Shown in pieces: positions 22,958 to 34,200 of a DNA stretch of 64,000 bases (the first letter of the stretch is position 1; each line of letters starts with the position of its first letter). The notes under the pieces were generated by a model. The model was not told the origin of the DNA. It did no database searches and was given only the letters and a program-made list of their open reading frames with translations. Source of the DNA: Macrostomum hystrix (Eukaryota; Platyhelminthes; Macrostomidae); assembly GCA_950097015.1 (NCBI GenBank), contig CATNEN010000033.1, forward strand, positions 3,911,501 to 3,975,500. The letters run 5' to 3'. Made by a program: the position numbers and the translations under genes.

Positions 22958-25923
22958 ATGACGGTTGCAGAAAAAGCATCATCGGTGGACCAAGGCTGGG
23001 CTTGGGTGGTCTGTGCTGGTGAGTTCCAGTTAGAGTTAGACACGTACTGTTTGGCTTTCTCCCTAGCATTGTCCAATCAGACCAGTATCGAAATGTCACC
23101 GATTGAATCGGTTTTTGTCCGTTAATTTGCTAAAAGATTGTGCCGGTCTCTAAAATTTTGTCAGTCTCAGGCTAGCGGGTTGTGTCAGGTTCCAGCAGGC
23201 TCTAGCAGGTTGTGTCAGGTTCCAGCAGGCTCTAGCAGGTTGTGTCATGTTCCAGCAGGCTCTATCAGGTCGTGTCAGGTTCCAGCAGGCTCTATCAGGT
23301 TGTGTCAGGTTCCAGCAGGCTCTAGCAGGTTGCGTCAGGTTCCAGCAGTATCTAGCAGGTTGTGTCATGTTCCAGCAGGCTCTAGCAGGTTGTGTCATGT
23401 TCCAGCAGGCTCTAGCAGGTTGTGTCAGGTTCCAGCAGGCTATAGCAGGTTGTGTCAGGTTCCAGCAGGCTCTAGCAGGTTGCGTCAGGTTCCAGCAGGC
23501 TATAGCAGTTTGTCAGGCTCTAGCAGGTTGTGTCAGGCTCTAGCAGGTTGTGTCAGGCTCTAGCAGGTTGTGTCAGGCTCTAGCAGGTTGTGTCAGGCTC
23601 TAGCAGGTTGTGTCAGGCTCTAGCAGGTTGTGTCAGGCTCTAGCAGGTTGTGTCAGGCTCTAGCAGGTTGTGTCAGGCTCTAGCAGGTTGTGTCAGGCTC
23701 TAGCAGGTTGTGTCAGGCTCTAGCAGGTTGTGTCAGGCTCTAGCAGGTTGTGTCAGGCTCTAGCAGGTTGTGTCAGGCTATAGCAGGCTATAGCAAGCCC
23801 AGTTCACGCATTCCAGCGGGCTCGTTTCTCCACATTATGGTGGTCGGCACCATCCGCAGCACGGGCCTCCTTCTGGCCAATGTGTCCGAGCACTTCAACC
23901 GCAGCAAGCGGGACACCTCCTGGATTCTGAGCCTCATGTTTCTGGTGTACCTGATGCTCAGTGAGTAGTGCTCAATCAACTTTGTAGATCACCCGCAGTC
24001 GCTGCATTATGTATATTATGAAATAACTGAGAACCCAAAGCTGCCAAAAGTCCTAATGAGACATTAAGGTAGAACATGATAATGCGTATTTGCCACAACT
24101 GTACCTCGAATTTTCCTGACCTTTTCTTGACTTATCTTACAGTAGTCGGAAGTGACAATATTGCAAAAATAATATGATTTTTCCTCTCTCCCAAACAAAC
24201 AGCACCCATCACGATGAGCCTGTCCAGACGCTACTCGGTCAGGCTGATCGTGACAGCAGGCAGCGGCTTCCTCGCATCCGGCTTCGCTTTGTCGTACTTC
24301 GCCGAGTCCCTGGAGCTGCTTTACCTCACCATCGGCCTGCTGGTCGGCACCGGCTTGTCGATGACCCACCCGCCGACTGTGCTGCTCATTAGTTACTACT
24401 TCAAGCGACATCGCACGGTAGCTATGGGCATTGCCATGGCTGGCTGCTCGATTGGCGCACTTTGCATGCCGCCGCTGATGAACGCGCTGATCGAGGATTT
24501 CACATTCCGTGGCGGCATGCTGCTGTGGGGCGGAATGATGCTGAATGTGGCGGTGGCCGCCGCTCTCATGAGACCGTTCGTTGCCGAAGACGCCGACCAA
24601 ACCGCAGCTTCGGCTCCGCTGATTGACGAAAGGACGGAAGAAAATGCTGAGAATTCAAAGGAGAATGGGACGAATGATGCCATAGAAAAGATTGAGAATC
24701 ATTCCAAGGAGAACAAGCCGCTGGAAAGTGCAGACTGTTGCGTAGAGAATGAGGAGCATTTCAACAAGAATGGAAGAACGAATTATACAGAAAAGAGCCA
24801 AAAATCCGGCATTATCGCGCGAATAAAAGCTGGCGATGTCTCGTCTCGATATTTCTGCAGCGCGAACAACATTCTCGGCACTACGGACTCCGCGGACGCC
24901 GCTGCAAAACCAGGCGGTCGACGTCGGTCGATTTCAGCGACGGCGCCGTCAACTAAAGCGACTTCGATGCCGGCAGCCGTGGTCCCCTACGTCCCACCAA
25001 TACTTCTGTCGTCCTGTGGCGATGTCAGCATTCTACCGGATTCTGCAGGACCTGTCGCGGAACCATGTGGAGAGGAGAAGAGTTTGCTCAGCCGGCTCAG
25101 GAGCACCATGGCCGAGAGCGCAGGCCTGATGCACCAGTTTCGCTTCTGGCTGCTGCTCTTCAGCCTCTCTCTGGCCATTCAGGGCATGCCGTTAAACTTC
25201 ATGATCCTTCCGCAGCACGGCAAGAGCATCGGCATGACCTCCTCGGAGTACACCAGGCTGCTGCAGTATCAGGGCATCTCGGATCTGGCTGTGCGAGTCG
25301 GCATCGGCTTTCTGTCTGACAGGCAGCTGATCCGCAGGCAGCTGCTGCTGGTGGTGCTCGTCATCGGCCAAGGCGCACTCTGGTGCCTCCTACTGTACCC
25401 GACGCCGGGCGCGGCGTTAGCCTTCTCTCTGTTGGAGGGCGCCTTGGCCGGCGGCCTCGTGACAAACCTGGCACCGATCCTGGTGGACAGATTCGGTGTA
25501 GAGCACCTGCCGCTCACCTACGGTGTGCTCGGCGTTCTCGAGAGCGGCACTATGATCAGCGTTCCCGTTCTGCTAGGTGGGTCGAAACTCTGGGAATAAA
25601 GATTTTGCATTTTGGCCATCGTGTTGGACCACGCGATGAAATGCAGAAATCCATGAATGGGAAGGGACTAGCAGTTATTTCAATTTCATTTCCATGTTCC
25701 TTGCCTTGCAAGACGATGCTGGCCAAAGTAGCTTTAGAAAGTGATTCTCTCATCTGCAGGAGATTTGTTCGACAAGACTGGCTCGTGGCGATCCTCGGTC
25801 ATCTTTTTGTCGGTCTTCATCACGGTGTCCGGGCTGCTGTTGCTGGCAGACGACCTCCTGGGCCAGCGAGATCAGCGGAGAAAGCAGCTGAAGAGTGAGA
25901 AGACAGCCGCTGCTGACACATGA
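22958..25923 (+). CDS. monocarboxylate transporter-like protein (SLC16 / major facilitator superfamily)
   Basis: Four exons, 22958-23018, 23817-23960, 24203-25576 and 25760-25923, join in frame to 580 aa (stop TGA). The N-terminus carries the SLC16 signature as DQGWAWVVCAAGSFL (family form D-G-G-W-G-W-V-V). TM2-TM6 follow (IRSTGLLLANVSEHF, SWILSLMFLVYLMLS, then the third exon). A long charged cytoplasmic loop (roughly residues 200-370) with repeated Glu/Asn/Lys separates the two six-helix halves, as in this family. TM7-TM12 include FWLLLFSLSLAIQGMPLNF and LALVGLL-type helices, ending in FDKTGSWRSSVIFLSVFI. Members are proton-linked carriers of lactate, pyruvate, ketone bodies or, in orphan clades, other substrates; the substrate here cannot be read. 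Intron 1 (798 bp) is largely a 20/30-bp minisatellite. Confidence 0.9.
23165..23792. repeat. 30-bp then 20-bp minisatellite in intron 1 of the SLC16-type gene
   Basis: The left half repeats a 30-bp unit containing GTTCCAGCAGGCTCTAGCAG. From about 23513 the right half repeats only the 20-bp core GGCTCTAGCAGGTTGTGTCA, nearly without variation. The 20-mer looks derived from the 30-mer by deletion. It ends about 25 bp before the acceptor at 23816. Confidence 0.95.
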
Positions 25924-26860
25924 TGGATGCACTTGGCTGTCAGCGCTGTCAGGATCTTTCCAATGCGGTCCTAAGTGCTATACATTTCGAGCAAACAAAA
26001 CGGCTAAGATTTTATTCCATCAAAATGTACCCGACTTGAGCAAACAGCTCACAATCTAATTCACAGATGCAGTTTCACAATAGATTCGCTTGACAATTCT
26101 AGCAAGCGGTTGCGGCTGAATTCGAGCCAAAGCGCTTGCATTTTATTTGTTTTTTCGTGACGTTTTCGCAGCTTCACGTGCGAGGTATCTGCATAGAGTA
26201 TGACATGCCTGAGTATCTTGTTACGCGCGGTTAGTTTACTCATAGATTGTCCTCAAAACAGAGCTCTATTTCATTAACATTGCACGTATGAAATTCTTAA
26301 TGATTGGCATTTCAATAAATTTTAATCGAGACAGCTCACTTAATGAAGAATATTTTTTTGTTTGCCTTTTATATCACAGCGCCATTATCATTATGTTTTT
26401 GCAGTTTGAATAGTGTACCTGTACTGTCTCAAGAATAACATTGAGGTTAATTTTTGGCTCTTCCGATAAAGCAACAATTTAGGTTACGAATTTTAACCAA
26501 CTTGACCTTCTTGTTACATGGAAGCGCTACAGTACGTCAATATTTTCGTTGTCCAACTGCACATGATTGGAATGGCACACGTTTGGCAGACGTCTAAAAT
26601 AAACTTCGAAGAAAGTTTATGCGGCTACCTCCTCTTTCGAAATAAAATAATCACAGAAGACTGTTCCTGATACAGCCAGCTGATCTGTCAAGCACTGTAT
26701 ACGCTCGCATCTACAGGTTTTCGCACATATATTGCAATGATGAGTGGGTAAAACTTAAATTGCAAAAGGGGGACGTCTTAAGTTTATACATATGCTTAAC
26801 AACTTGTTTAAAACGACGAAACAGAATGTTAAATCGGAGCAGGACCCACCATCACGCGGG
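25924..26860. other. convergent intergenic DNA between the SLC16-type and FN2/TSR genes
   Basis: Both flanking genes end toward this segment. It is A/T-rich, with no exon or element end recognised. Confidence 0.5.
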
Positions 26861-29860
26861 TTATGCGCTGTTTGACTCGTAGTCGGAAAATATTGGCGGC
26901 GGAAGTTTCAGTCGGCCGCCGCTGCCTTGACCGCTGGCGTCGCCGTCGGTGCTGCCAGAAACTTCTGCCGCGGAGCCAACAGACCTGCCCGACTGAATAA
27001 TGTGGCGCAGCGTGAGGCCAAGCCCAGTGAGGGTGCTGGCGGCCATGGCCAGGCAGAGGATCACTGACCAGGCCAACAGGCGGGAGTATGCCTCGAGGCT
27101 GGTGAAGGCGGCCCCGGACTGGCCCGGATCTGCCGGATAGGCGCGGCCGTTGACGCCGCTGGTGCCGCCGCCACCTCCACCGCCGCCGTTACTGCCGCCA
27201 ACGGTTTCAGTGCTCGGGCCGCTGCAGCCGGCGCCCAGGCTGCTAGCCGGTGGGCAGGCACAGGAGCGACTTCTGCTGCCTGAAGACGTCCAGGCTGACC
27301 AGGCGCACCAGGCGCCGGCAGTGATCGGGCTGGTGTCCACGCCGATCCCAAGACAGTCCGCGCCACCAAACTGGGGCGCGCTGCAGTTGCACTCCCGCCA
27401 GCGGGTCTCTTGTGTTCCGTTGCTTGCATATGCGGACCAGGAACACCATGTGCCGTTGATCACCGGCCCCGCTTCACTGCCGGAGCCGGAGCAATCCGAG
27501 CCACCATATTGAGGCGCGCTGCAGTTACAGGCTCGCGTCCTGACACCTTCAGAACCGTTGACTTGATAAGTCGACCAGCTGCACCAAGCGCCGCTAATGA
27601 CAGGTCCTGCTTCGCTGCTATTTCCAGAGCAGTCGGCACCGCCGTACTGAGTTGCGCTGCAGTTGCAGACTCGGCTTCGGACTCCATGACCGCTGACGAC
27701 TCTGAACGATGTCCACTCGCACCAGGACCCGTTTACTTGCGGTCCGGTCTCATTCGCGACTCCGGAACAATTGAGGCCGCCGTACTGAGGTGCGCTGCAG
27801 TTGCAGACTCGGCTTCGGACTCCATGACCGCTGACGACTCTGAACGATGTCCACTCGCACCAGGAGCCGTTCACTTGCGGTCCGGTCTCATTCGCGACTC
27901 CGGAACAATCGAGGCCGCCGTACTGAGGTGCGCTGCAGTTGCAGACTCGGCTTCGGACTCCATGACCGCTGACGACTCTGAACGATGTCCACTCGCACCA
28001 GGAGCCGTTCACTTGCGGTCCGGTCTCATTCGCGACTCCGGAACAATCGAGGCCGCCATACTGAGGTGCGCTGCAATTGCAGACTCGGGTCCGCCAGCTG
28101 ATTCCGTCAGCTCTGGCTGAGGAAAATGCCGACCAGGCGCACCAGCTGCCATTGACTGCCACGCCCGTGTCGTTGCTGGCTCCAGTGCAGTCGGCGCCTC
28201 CATACTGCGGTGCGCTGCAGTTGCACAATCGATGTCTGATGCCCCAGCCGTCGGTGCCGACACTGTAAGTAGACCAATCACACCAAGACCCGTTCACAAG
28301 TAGGCCAGTCTCATTTCCGGAGCCGGGACAGTCAGTGCCACCGTACTGTGGTGCGCTGCAATTGCAAAGTCGCGATCGAGTGCTGTAGCCGCCGCTGAGA
28401 GCGCTCCATGCGGACCAGCCGCACCAGTTACCGTTGGTTACGAAAGCAACCTCGGAGCTGTTACCCTCACACGGCAGGCCGCCTATTGCTGGCGGACAGG
28501 CGCAGGTTCGATTCCTTGTCGAGGTACTTCCAGATACTATGTAGGTGCCCCAGAGACACCAGGATCCATTTATTCGGGTGGGATTCTCGCACGGCAAACC
28601 AGCCATTGCCAAAGAGACGTCCGATAGCTGGTCGAATCGCCACTGTGTAGAGCTGACAGACGAGAGACTCAAAACCAGGCTGCCCCTGATAGAGCTGTAC
28701 GACAGGTACATTCCGCGCGTACTGTTTCGCGTTGATTGCACCGTAAATACGCCGGATGCTCCAGCCGTGCGAATGTCCCAAAACTCGCGCTCCACCGATA
28801 TTGGCTCCAGACCGACCTCGCTGCCGTCGTTGCTGACGCTTCTCCAGTTGGCGTTGTCACACCTTAACGGCAGCTTCAGGATAAAGAACCCGTTCGGCTG
28901 GGGCAGGACCTCGATTGGCTCGGCCGAAGACTGCAGTGATATGCGCTCAGAACCGGCTGAGGTGATCGGCACGGCGGATCCCGCGGGTGACCACGATGTG
29001 TTGCAAGCAGCACCACCGACGCCACAGCTGGTGTGCTCGCGAATGTAGAAGAAGCCCCAGCCGAGTGCCAGGCCGGTGACCTCTTTGTATTTGCGAAAGT
29101 ACGGACAGACCCGCATTCGCTTGTTCGGTTGGTAATATTTCTCCGTCAGGCACCAGGGCAGATCCCAAGCTTGAGCGTCTACCGTCGTGCAATCGTCGTA
29201 ACATTTCTCCTTGTAATAGAAAGGAAACGTACAGTTTCCGGTCGGGTCCGTCTGCACCAGCGCTGTTGAATAATTGCCCAGCTGTTGTGGTAGGTATACC
29301 AACGTTGTCGCATTAAGCTGGGCGCAGCTGGGATCTCGTAGACCCTTCCTGGTGGCCCGACAATAGCGCTGATTGCTGGTCATGTGGTACATGACGTCCG
29401 TTGTGGAGCACCACGACTCGCCACTCCCAGCTGTGTCAATGCAGTCATTGTAGCAAACATTGTTGTACATGAAGGGAAAATAGCAGGCGGTGCCAGAGCC
29501 GCTACCTCCGTAGACCTCGATCTCGGAGGAGGCACTCATGTTGGCGAGGGCCTGGCAGTTCGGCTTGGCCAAGTCGGACACCAAGAAGCGGCAGAAGCGC
29601 CAGGCTGAGAAGTCAGCCGGGTAGTTGCAGCCGGTGGCGCACCAGTAGCCACAGAACGAGCCGTCGCAGTAGGGTCCGTCGCAGTCGTTGAACACCATGC
29701 CGGCGTAGGTGAACGGGAAGTAGCAGCTGTCGCCAGCTGTGCCCGGATGGTTGACCACACCGACTCTCCTATCAGCCACGGAGGAGGCCGGGTTGCACTG
29801 GGCCCTACCTGGCGCAACCAGGATCTGCATCAGCAACAGCAGCAGCAGCAGGAGCCGCAT
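26861..29860 (-). CDS. single-pass surface protein: three fibronectin type II-like modules, then ten thrombospondin-like Cys/Trp repeats
   Basis: One uninterrupted 999-codon frame. Signal peptide [20 protein letters not shown]. Residues about 45-255 hold three fibronectin type II-like modules: CYFPFTYAGMVFNDC, CYFPFMYNNVCYNDC and CTFPFYYKEKCYDDC, each closed by W-C and a later C. A beta-rich segment without recognised family follows (about 255-420). Then come ten repeats of about 46 residues of the form NGSWCxWSxxxxxxG, RxRxCNCSAPQYGG, DCSG. They resemble thrombospondin type 1 repeats in their WCxW and RxRxC parts. After a Gly-rich linker, a transmembrane helix (LLAWSVILCLAMAASTLTGL) precedes a short cytoplasmic tail. 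Repeats 5-7 are almost identical at the DNA level with an exact 138-bp spacing. Most repeats carry NGS and NCS sequons. Likely an extracellular glycan- or matrix-binding receptor; ligand unknown. A CAG at 29875-29870 just before ATG may be an acceptor. Confidence 0.88.
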   Translation of the reverse strand: MRLLLLLLLLMQILVAPGRAQCNPASSVADRRVGVVNHPGTAGDSCYFPFTYAGMVFNDCDGPYCDGSFCGYWCATGCNYPADFSAWRFCRFLVSDLAKPNCQALANMSASSEIEVYGGSGSGTACYFPFMYNNVCYNDCIDTAGSGESWCSTTDVMYHMTSNQRYCRATRKGLRDPSCAQLNATTLVYLPQQLGNYSTALVQTDPTGNCTFPFYYKEKCYDDCTTVDAQAWDLPWCLTEKYYQPNKRMRVCPYFRKYKEVTGLALGWGFFYIREHTSCGVGGAACNTSWSPAGSAVPITSAGSERISLQSSAEPIEVLPQPNGFFILKLPLRCDNANWRSVSNDGSEVGLEPISVEREFWDIRTAGASGVFTVQSTRNSTRGMYLSYSSIRGSLVLSLSSVSSTQWRFDQLSDVSLAMAGLPCENPTRINGSWCLWGTYIVSGSTSTRNRTCACPPAIGGLPCEGNSSEVAFVTNGNWCGWSAWSALSGGYSTRSRLCNCSAPQYGGTDCPGSGNETGLLVNGSWCDWSTYSVGTDGWGIRHRLCNCSAPQYGGADCTGASNDTGVAVNGSWCAWSAFSSARADGISWRTRVCNCSAPQYGGLDCSGVANETGPQVNGSWCEWTSFRVVSGHGVRSRVCNCSAPQYGGLDCSGVANETGPQVNGSWCEWTSFRVVSGHGVRSRVCNCSAPQYGGLNCSGVANETGPQVNGSWCEWTSFRVVSGHGVRSRVCNCSATQYGGADCSGNSSEAGPVISGAWCSWSTYQVNGSEGVRTRACNCSAPQYGGSDCSGSGSEAGPVINGTWCSWSAYASNGTQETRWRECNCSAPQFGGADCLGIGVDTSPITAGAWCAWSAWTSSGSRSRSCACPPASSLGAGCSGPSTETVGGSNGGGGGGGGTSGVNGRAYPADPGQSGAAFTSLEAYSRLLAWSVILCLAMAASTLTGLGLTLRHIIQSGRSVGSAAEVSGSTDGDASGQGSGGRLKLPPPIFSDYESNSA
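27663..28076. repeat. 138-bp intragenic tandem repeat, three near-identical copies
   Basis: The same 138-bp block starts at 27663, 27801 and 27939 (marker TTGCAGACTCGGCTTCGG). It encodes repeats 5-7 of the surface protein. Only a handful of substitutions separate the copies, while the neighbouring repeats are clearly diverged. Confidence 0.95.
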
Positions 29861-31217
29861 CGAAACAACGTACCTGCTGGAATATTAGTTTCTTAAGTAA
29901 ACCAGCAGACGCAGGGCCAAGCCCAGTACGAAATCTGAAATTAGTCGCTTCTTTGACTATTTAGGAGTGACTGTTTTGTTTTAATACTTCGGCAGGCGAA
30001 GCCAAACCGTCACCCCACCCTCCCCCACTGGCTGACGTTGGGCGCATTCAAGAAAACACGAGAATAACTCTATCTCACCTCTCACTGCCTCCCTTAAGGC
30101 ATCTTTTATGTTTTGTTTTTCAGCACTTTACAAACAGCGCGACCTTATGTATTTATATGATGTTTTTCTGTGCCATTGTTATTCACTTCGCTACCCGCCA
30201 TCTATTCAGAGTGATGCAGTGCACAAAATAATAATTAATTATATTGCCAGGAGAATAAGCAGCATTTATTTGAGAACTGCTACAATAGTGTCTGAATCTG
30301 TCTATCCTTCAGTGTTTACCGGTTAATTTGTACACCTGTCTCAATAGCATAAACTACTTTTTATTACCGTGGTATTTTCAATTTCTATAAATACGACAAT
30401 GCATGACTGGTCTTCGATGCCGCTGCACTTTTAGCGGGAAAAAACTAAGGGTCGATAAAAAATCTGGCTAAATAATGTTAACTCATTAGACATTAAAGTC
30501 ATACGAGAAAAATTTCGGAAAAAAAGTTCGATCTTGGCTTTTTATCTAGACAGTGCAAATTTCAGCCCTTTAAGTTTGAACATAGGGATACCCAAGCTTT
30601 ATAGAACGAACCCCCATGTTCTCTGAAAAAAAAACAAAAAAATACGCTTAGCTGCTAAATAATTATCGCAAAGTTGCTAAGATATTACGTATTAAAAGCG
30701 AGACAAAAGCGAAATCTTAAGAGATTTTTGCGCGTCATTGCTAAGCTTCGATTAGATTAGGGAATTATTACAATGATAAACACATTGAGATGAGCAGCGA
30801 CATGAGATCATCGCATTTTGAGACCATTTTCCAGGAAAGAATTAAAAAGAGTAAACCTTTATGACTAAGGCATCCTTATAATCGCGAGGTGTCTCGCTCC
30901 CATACTGAGTACCGGCTTTTTCGGTTCTTTGAGTGTACTTTCAATTTGTTCACTCTGCGATTTAGCTGGTCAACTGGACAAGTCTCATAAGCGGTAGTCA
31001 GTGTACTCTGAGTGCATATCTAACCCAGTCCTGGGTTTAATGTACACTGGGGGGTAGGAATGTTGATTTGGCAGTGTACATCAGTGAATCAAATAGCCCA
31101 GCCATCTATCATCCGTCCCCCACCAGTGAAACCACCCACCCCAAACCTCGCAGCCGTCTCGCTCTGAATGAATTTACAATGCAAGTTTTGTGAAAATCTT
31201 AGACACCGAATCAAGAA
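29861..31217. other. divergent intergenic DNA between the FN2/TSR and OST-alpha-like genes
   Basis: The two genes point away from each other, so promoters are expected here. It is A/T-rich and no coding exon was recognised. A C-rich stretch lies at 31110-31150, about 70 bp before the OST-alpha-like start. Confidence 0.45.
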
Positions 31218-34200
31218 ATGGAAGTCAACAAGACCAGCTTGTTAAACGAGAGGCTGCGTCAACTGCTCCTGCTGTGCGAGTCTGGCAGTGAGGTCAGCAA
31301 TGGAACACTGGCTAACAAGCTGGCCGGTCGAAGTGGTCTGGCCTACATCGCCGGTGAGTTCATTATTCTGACTACGAAGTATTTCGCATCGTTTGCTTCT
31401 CGAAGTCTGTTGTCAGAAGAGGTGTGGCACAATATCTTTTTAAAGTTTATGAGACTAAAAGCGAGTACTAATGAGACTAAAAATAGTGGATATTTTTCTT
31501 CATTCAATAATTTGAAGCTATTACTATATTTATGACTATAACATATAGTGATTACTATAGTACAGTTATAACAAGGCTAGGGGGGTTAGCCTATAGAGGA
31601 TAGAGCACCGGACTCACGAATTTAAGGTCAGGGGTTCGATTATTGACTCTACTATGTCTGAAGCAACAAACACTTAACTCTGTTAACTCAGTTTTGTGTC
31701 TTCAGGTTTTTACTAATTAATATCTATTAAGTGTTTAAATACGAGACATAGAGGTTCATCCTTGTCACCAGGGTCTTCGTCAGGAATCGCTGAATATATC
31801 GACGATGCTGGCTCGAACGGCTTTGAAAGTCAGTTCATTGTAAAGGGCGGACAATCACAATCTAGCCTTGATTCAGATGGTGGACTTTCACGAAAATCGG
31901 TCATTTGGCTTGAGAGCTCTCGTGAAGTACGCAGTGGGTATTTGAAATACCCCCATGTTCTTTCCCCCCCGTTTCGTTTTTAACGATGCCCCTGACTGGT
32001 TGATATGATGATCCTAGCGTGTGAGTTTTCCATCTGCTTCTAAGGCCTGCCCACAGTTGCCAAAGTGGAGGTGTCAGCCTGCCTGTTGCTAGCCGCAGCT
32101 GGCGCCTGTCTCTACGCGAGAAGCCTCAGCGCCATGGTCCGGCGCCGCCTGCCCCACTGTCACGTGACCCTGGCCTCGAGCCTGACCGCCCTGTTCCCGG
32201 TGAGAGCCTTGCTTGCGTTGCAGGGCTTTGCGAAGTAACTGGAGAGACATTCCGACTTCCCCCCACTCCATCAGGTGTGCCAGTGGCTCATCTGCCTGGC
32301 CATTCTAGTGCCAAAGTCGGCTGACTTCATGCACGTTCTCATGGCCACGTGAGTCCTGCGAATTATGGCTTCCCCATCATCACACTTTCCATCATCACAC
32401 CACACTTTCAATCATCACACCACACTTTCCATCATCACACCACACTCTCCATCATCACACCACACTTTCCATCATCACACCACACTTTCCATCATCACAC
32501 CACACTCTCCATCATCACACCACACTTTCCATCATCACACCACACTTTCCATCATCACACCACACTTTCCATCATCACACCACACTTTCCATCATCACAC
32601 CACACTCTCCACACTCCATCATCACACCATCTAGGCAGAGGTTGTAGCCTAGTGGTTAGGGCGTCGGACTCACGACTTGAAGGTCGGGGGTTCGATTCCC
32701 GACTCCACTGGAACAATTTGCGTCCTTTAGCAAGACACTTAACTCTGCATTGCTTCAGTTCACCCAGCTGTTAAATGGGTACCAGCATCAGCTGGGGTAA
32801 TTGAAGGTGGGTGTGGCGTCCCCCCAGTCCGTGGACTGAACAGCTGTACGCAGCCTTCAGATGCGCCGCGCATTAGCTGCGGCTGTTCTGTCGGCTGCAC
32901 ATCTGACCCAATTGGGGCAGGTGTAATCAATTATTATTATTTATTAATTATTAATTAATTTATTATTATTATCATCACACCACACTCTCCATCATCACAC
33001 CACACACTACACCATCACACCACACTCTCCATCATCACACCACACTCTCCATCATCACCCACACTCTCCATCATCACACCACACTCTCCACTCTCCATCA
33101 TCACACCACACTCTCCACTCTCCATCATCACACCACACTCTCCATCATCACCCACACTCTCCATCATCACACCACACTCTCCATCATCACCCACACTCTC
33201 CATCATCACACCACACTCTCCACTCTCCATCATCACACCACACTCTCCATCATCACACCACACTCTCCATCATCACACCACACTCTCCATCATCACACCA
33301 CACTCTCCATCATCACACCACACACTCCATCATCACCCACACTCTCCATCATCACACCACACACTCCATCATCACACCACACTCTCCATCATCACACCAC
33401 ACTCTCCATCATCACCCACACTCTCCATCATCACACCACACTCTCCATCATCACACCACACTCTCCATCATCACACCACACACTCCATCATCACCCACAC
33501 TCTCCATCATCACCCACACTCTCCATCATCACCCACACTCTCCATCATCACACCACACTCTCCACTCTCCATCATCACACCACACTCTCCACTCTCCATC
33601 ATCACACCACACTCTCCACTCTCCATCATCACACCACACTCTCCACTCTCCATCATCACACCACACTCTCCATCATCACACCACACACTCCATCATCACC
33701 CACACTCTCCATCATCACACCACACACTCCATCATCACACCACACTCTCCATCATCACACCACACTCTCCATCATCACCCACACTCTCCATCATCACACC
33801 ACACTCTCCATCATCACACCACACTCTCCATCATCACACCACACACTCCATCATCACCCACACTCTCCATCATCACCCACACTCTCCATCATCACCCACA
33901 CTCTCCATCATCACACCACACTCTCCATCATCAAACCACACTTTCCATCATCACACCACACTCTCCACTCTCCATCATCACACCACACTCTCCACTCTCC
34001 ATCATCACACCACACACTCCATCATCACCCACACTCTCCATCATCACACCACACTCTCCATCATCACACCACACTCTCCATCATCACACCACACACTCCA
34101 TCATCACCCACACTCTCCATCATCACCCACACTCTCCATCATCACCCACACTCTCCATCATCACACCACACTCTCCATCATCAAACCACACTTTCCATCA

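Noticed and set aside
24064-24683. Minus-strand frames of 95-178 codons
   Set aside because: They lie opposite the well-supported third exon of the SLC16-type gene.
32636-32712. Functional tRNA gene
   Set aside because: Box A and box B are present, but the sequence continues into a SINE body and A/T tail and the arms do not make a proper acceptor stem.
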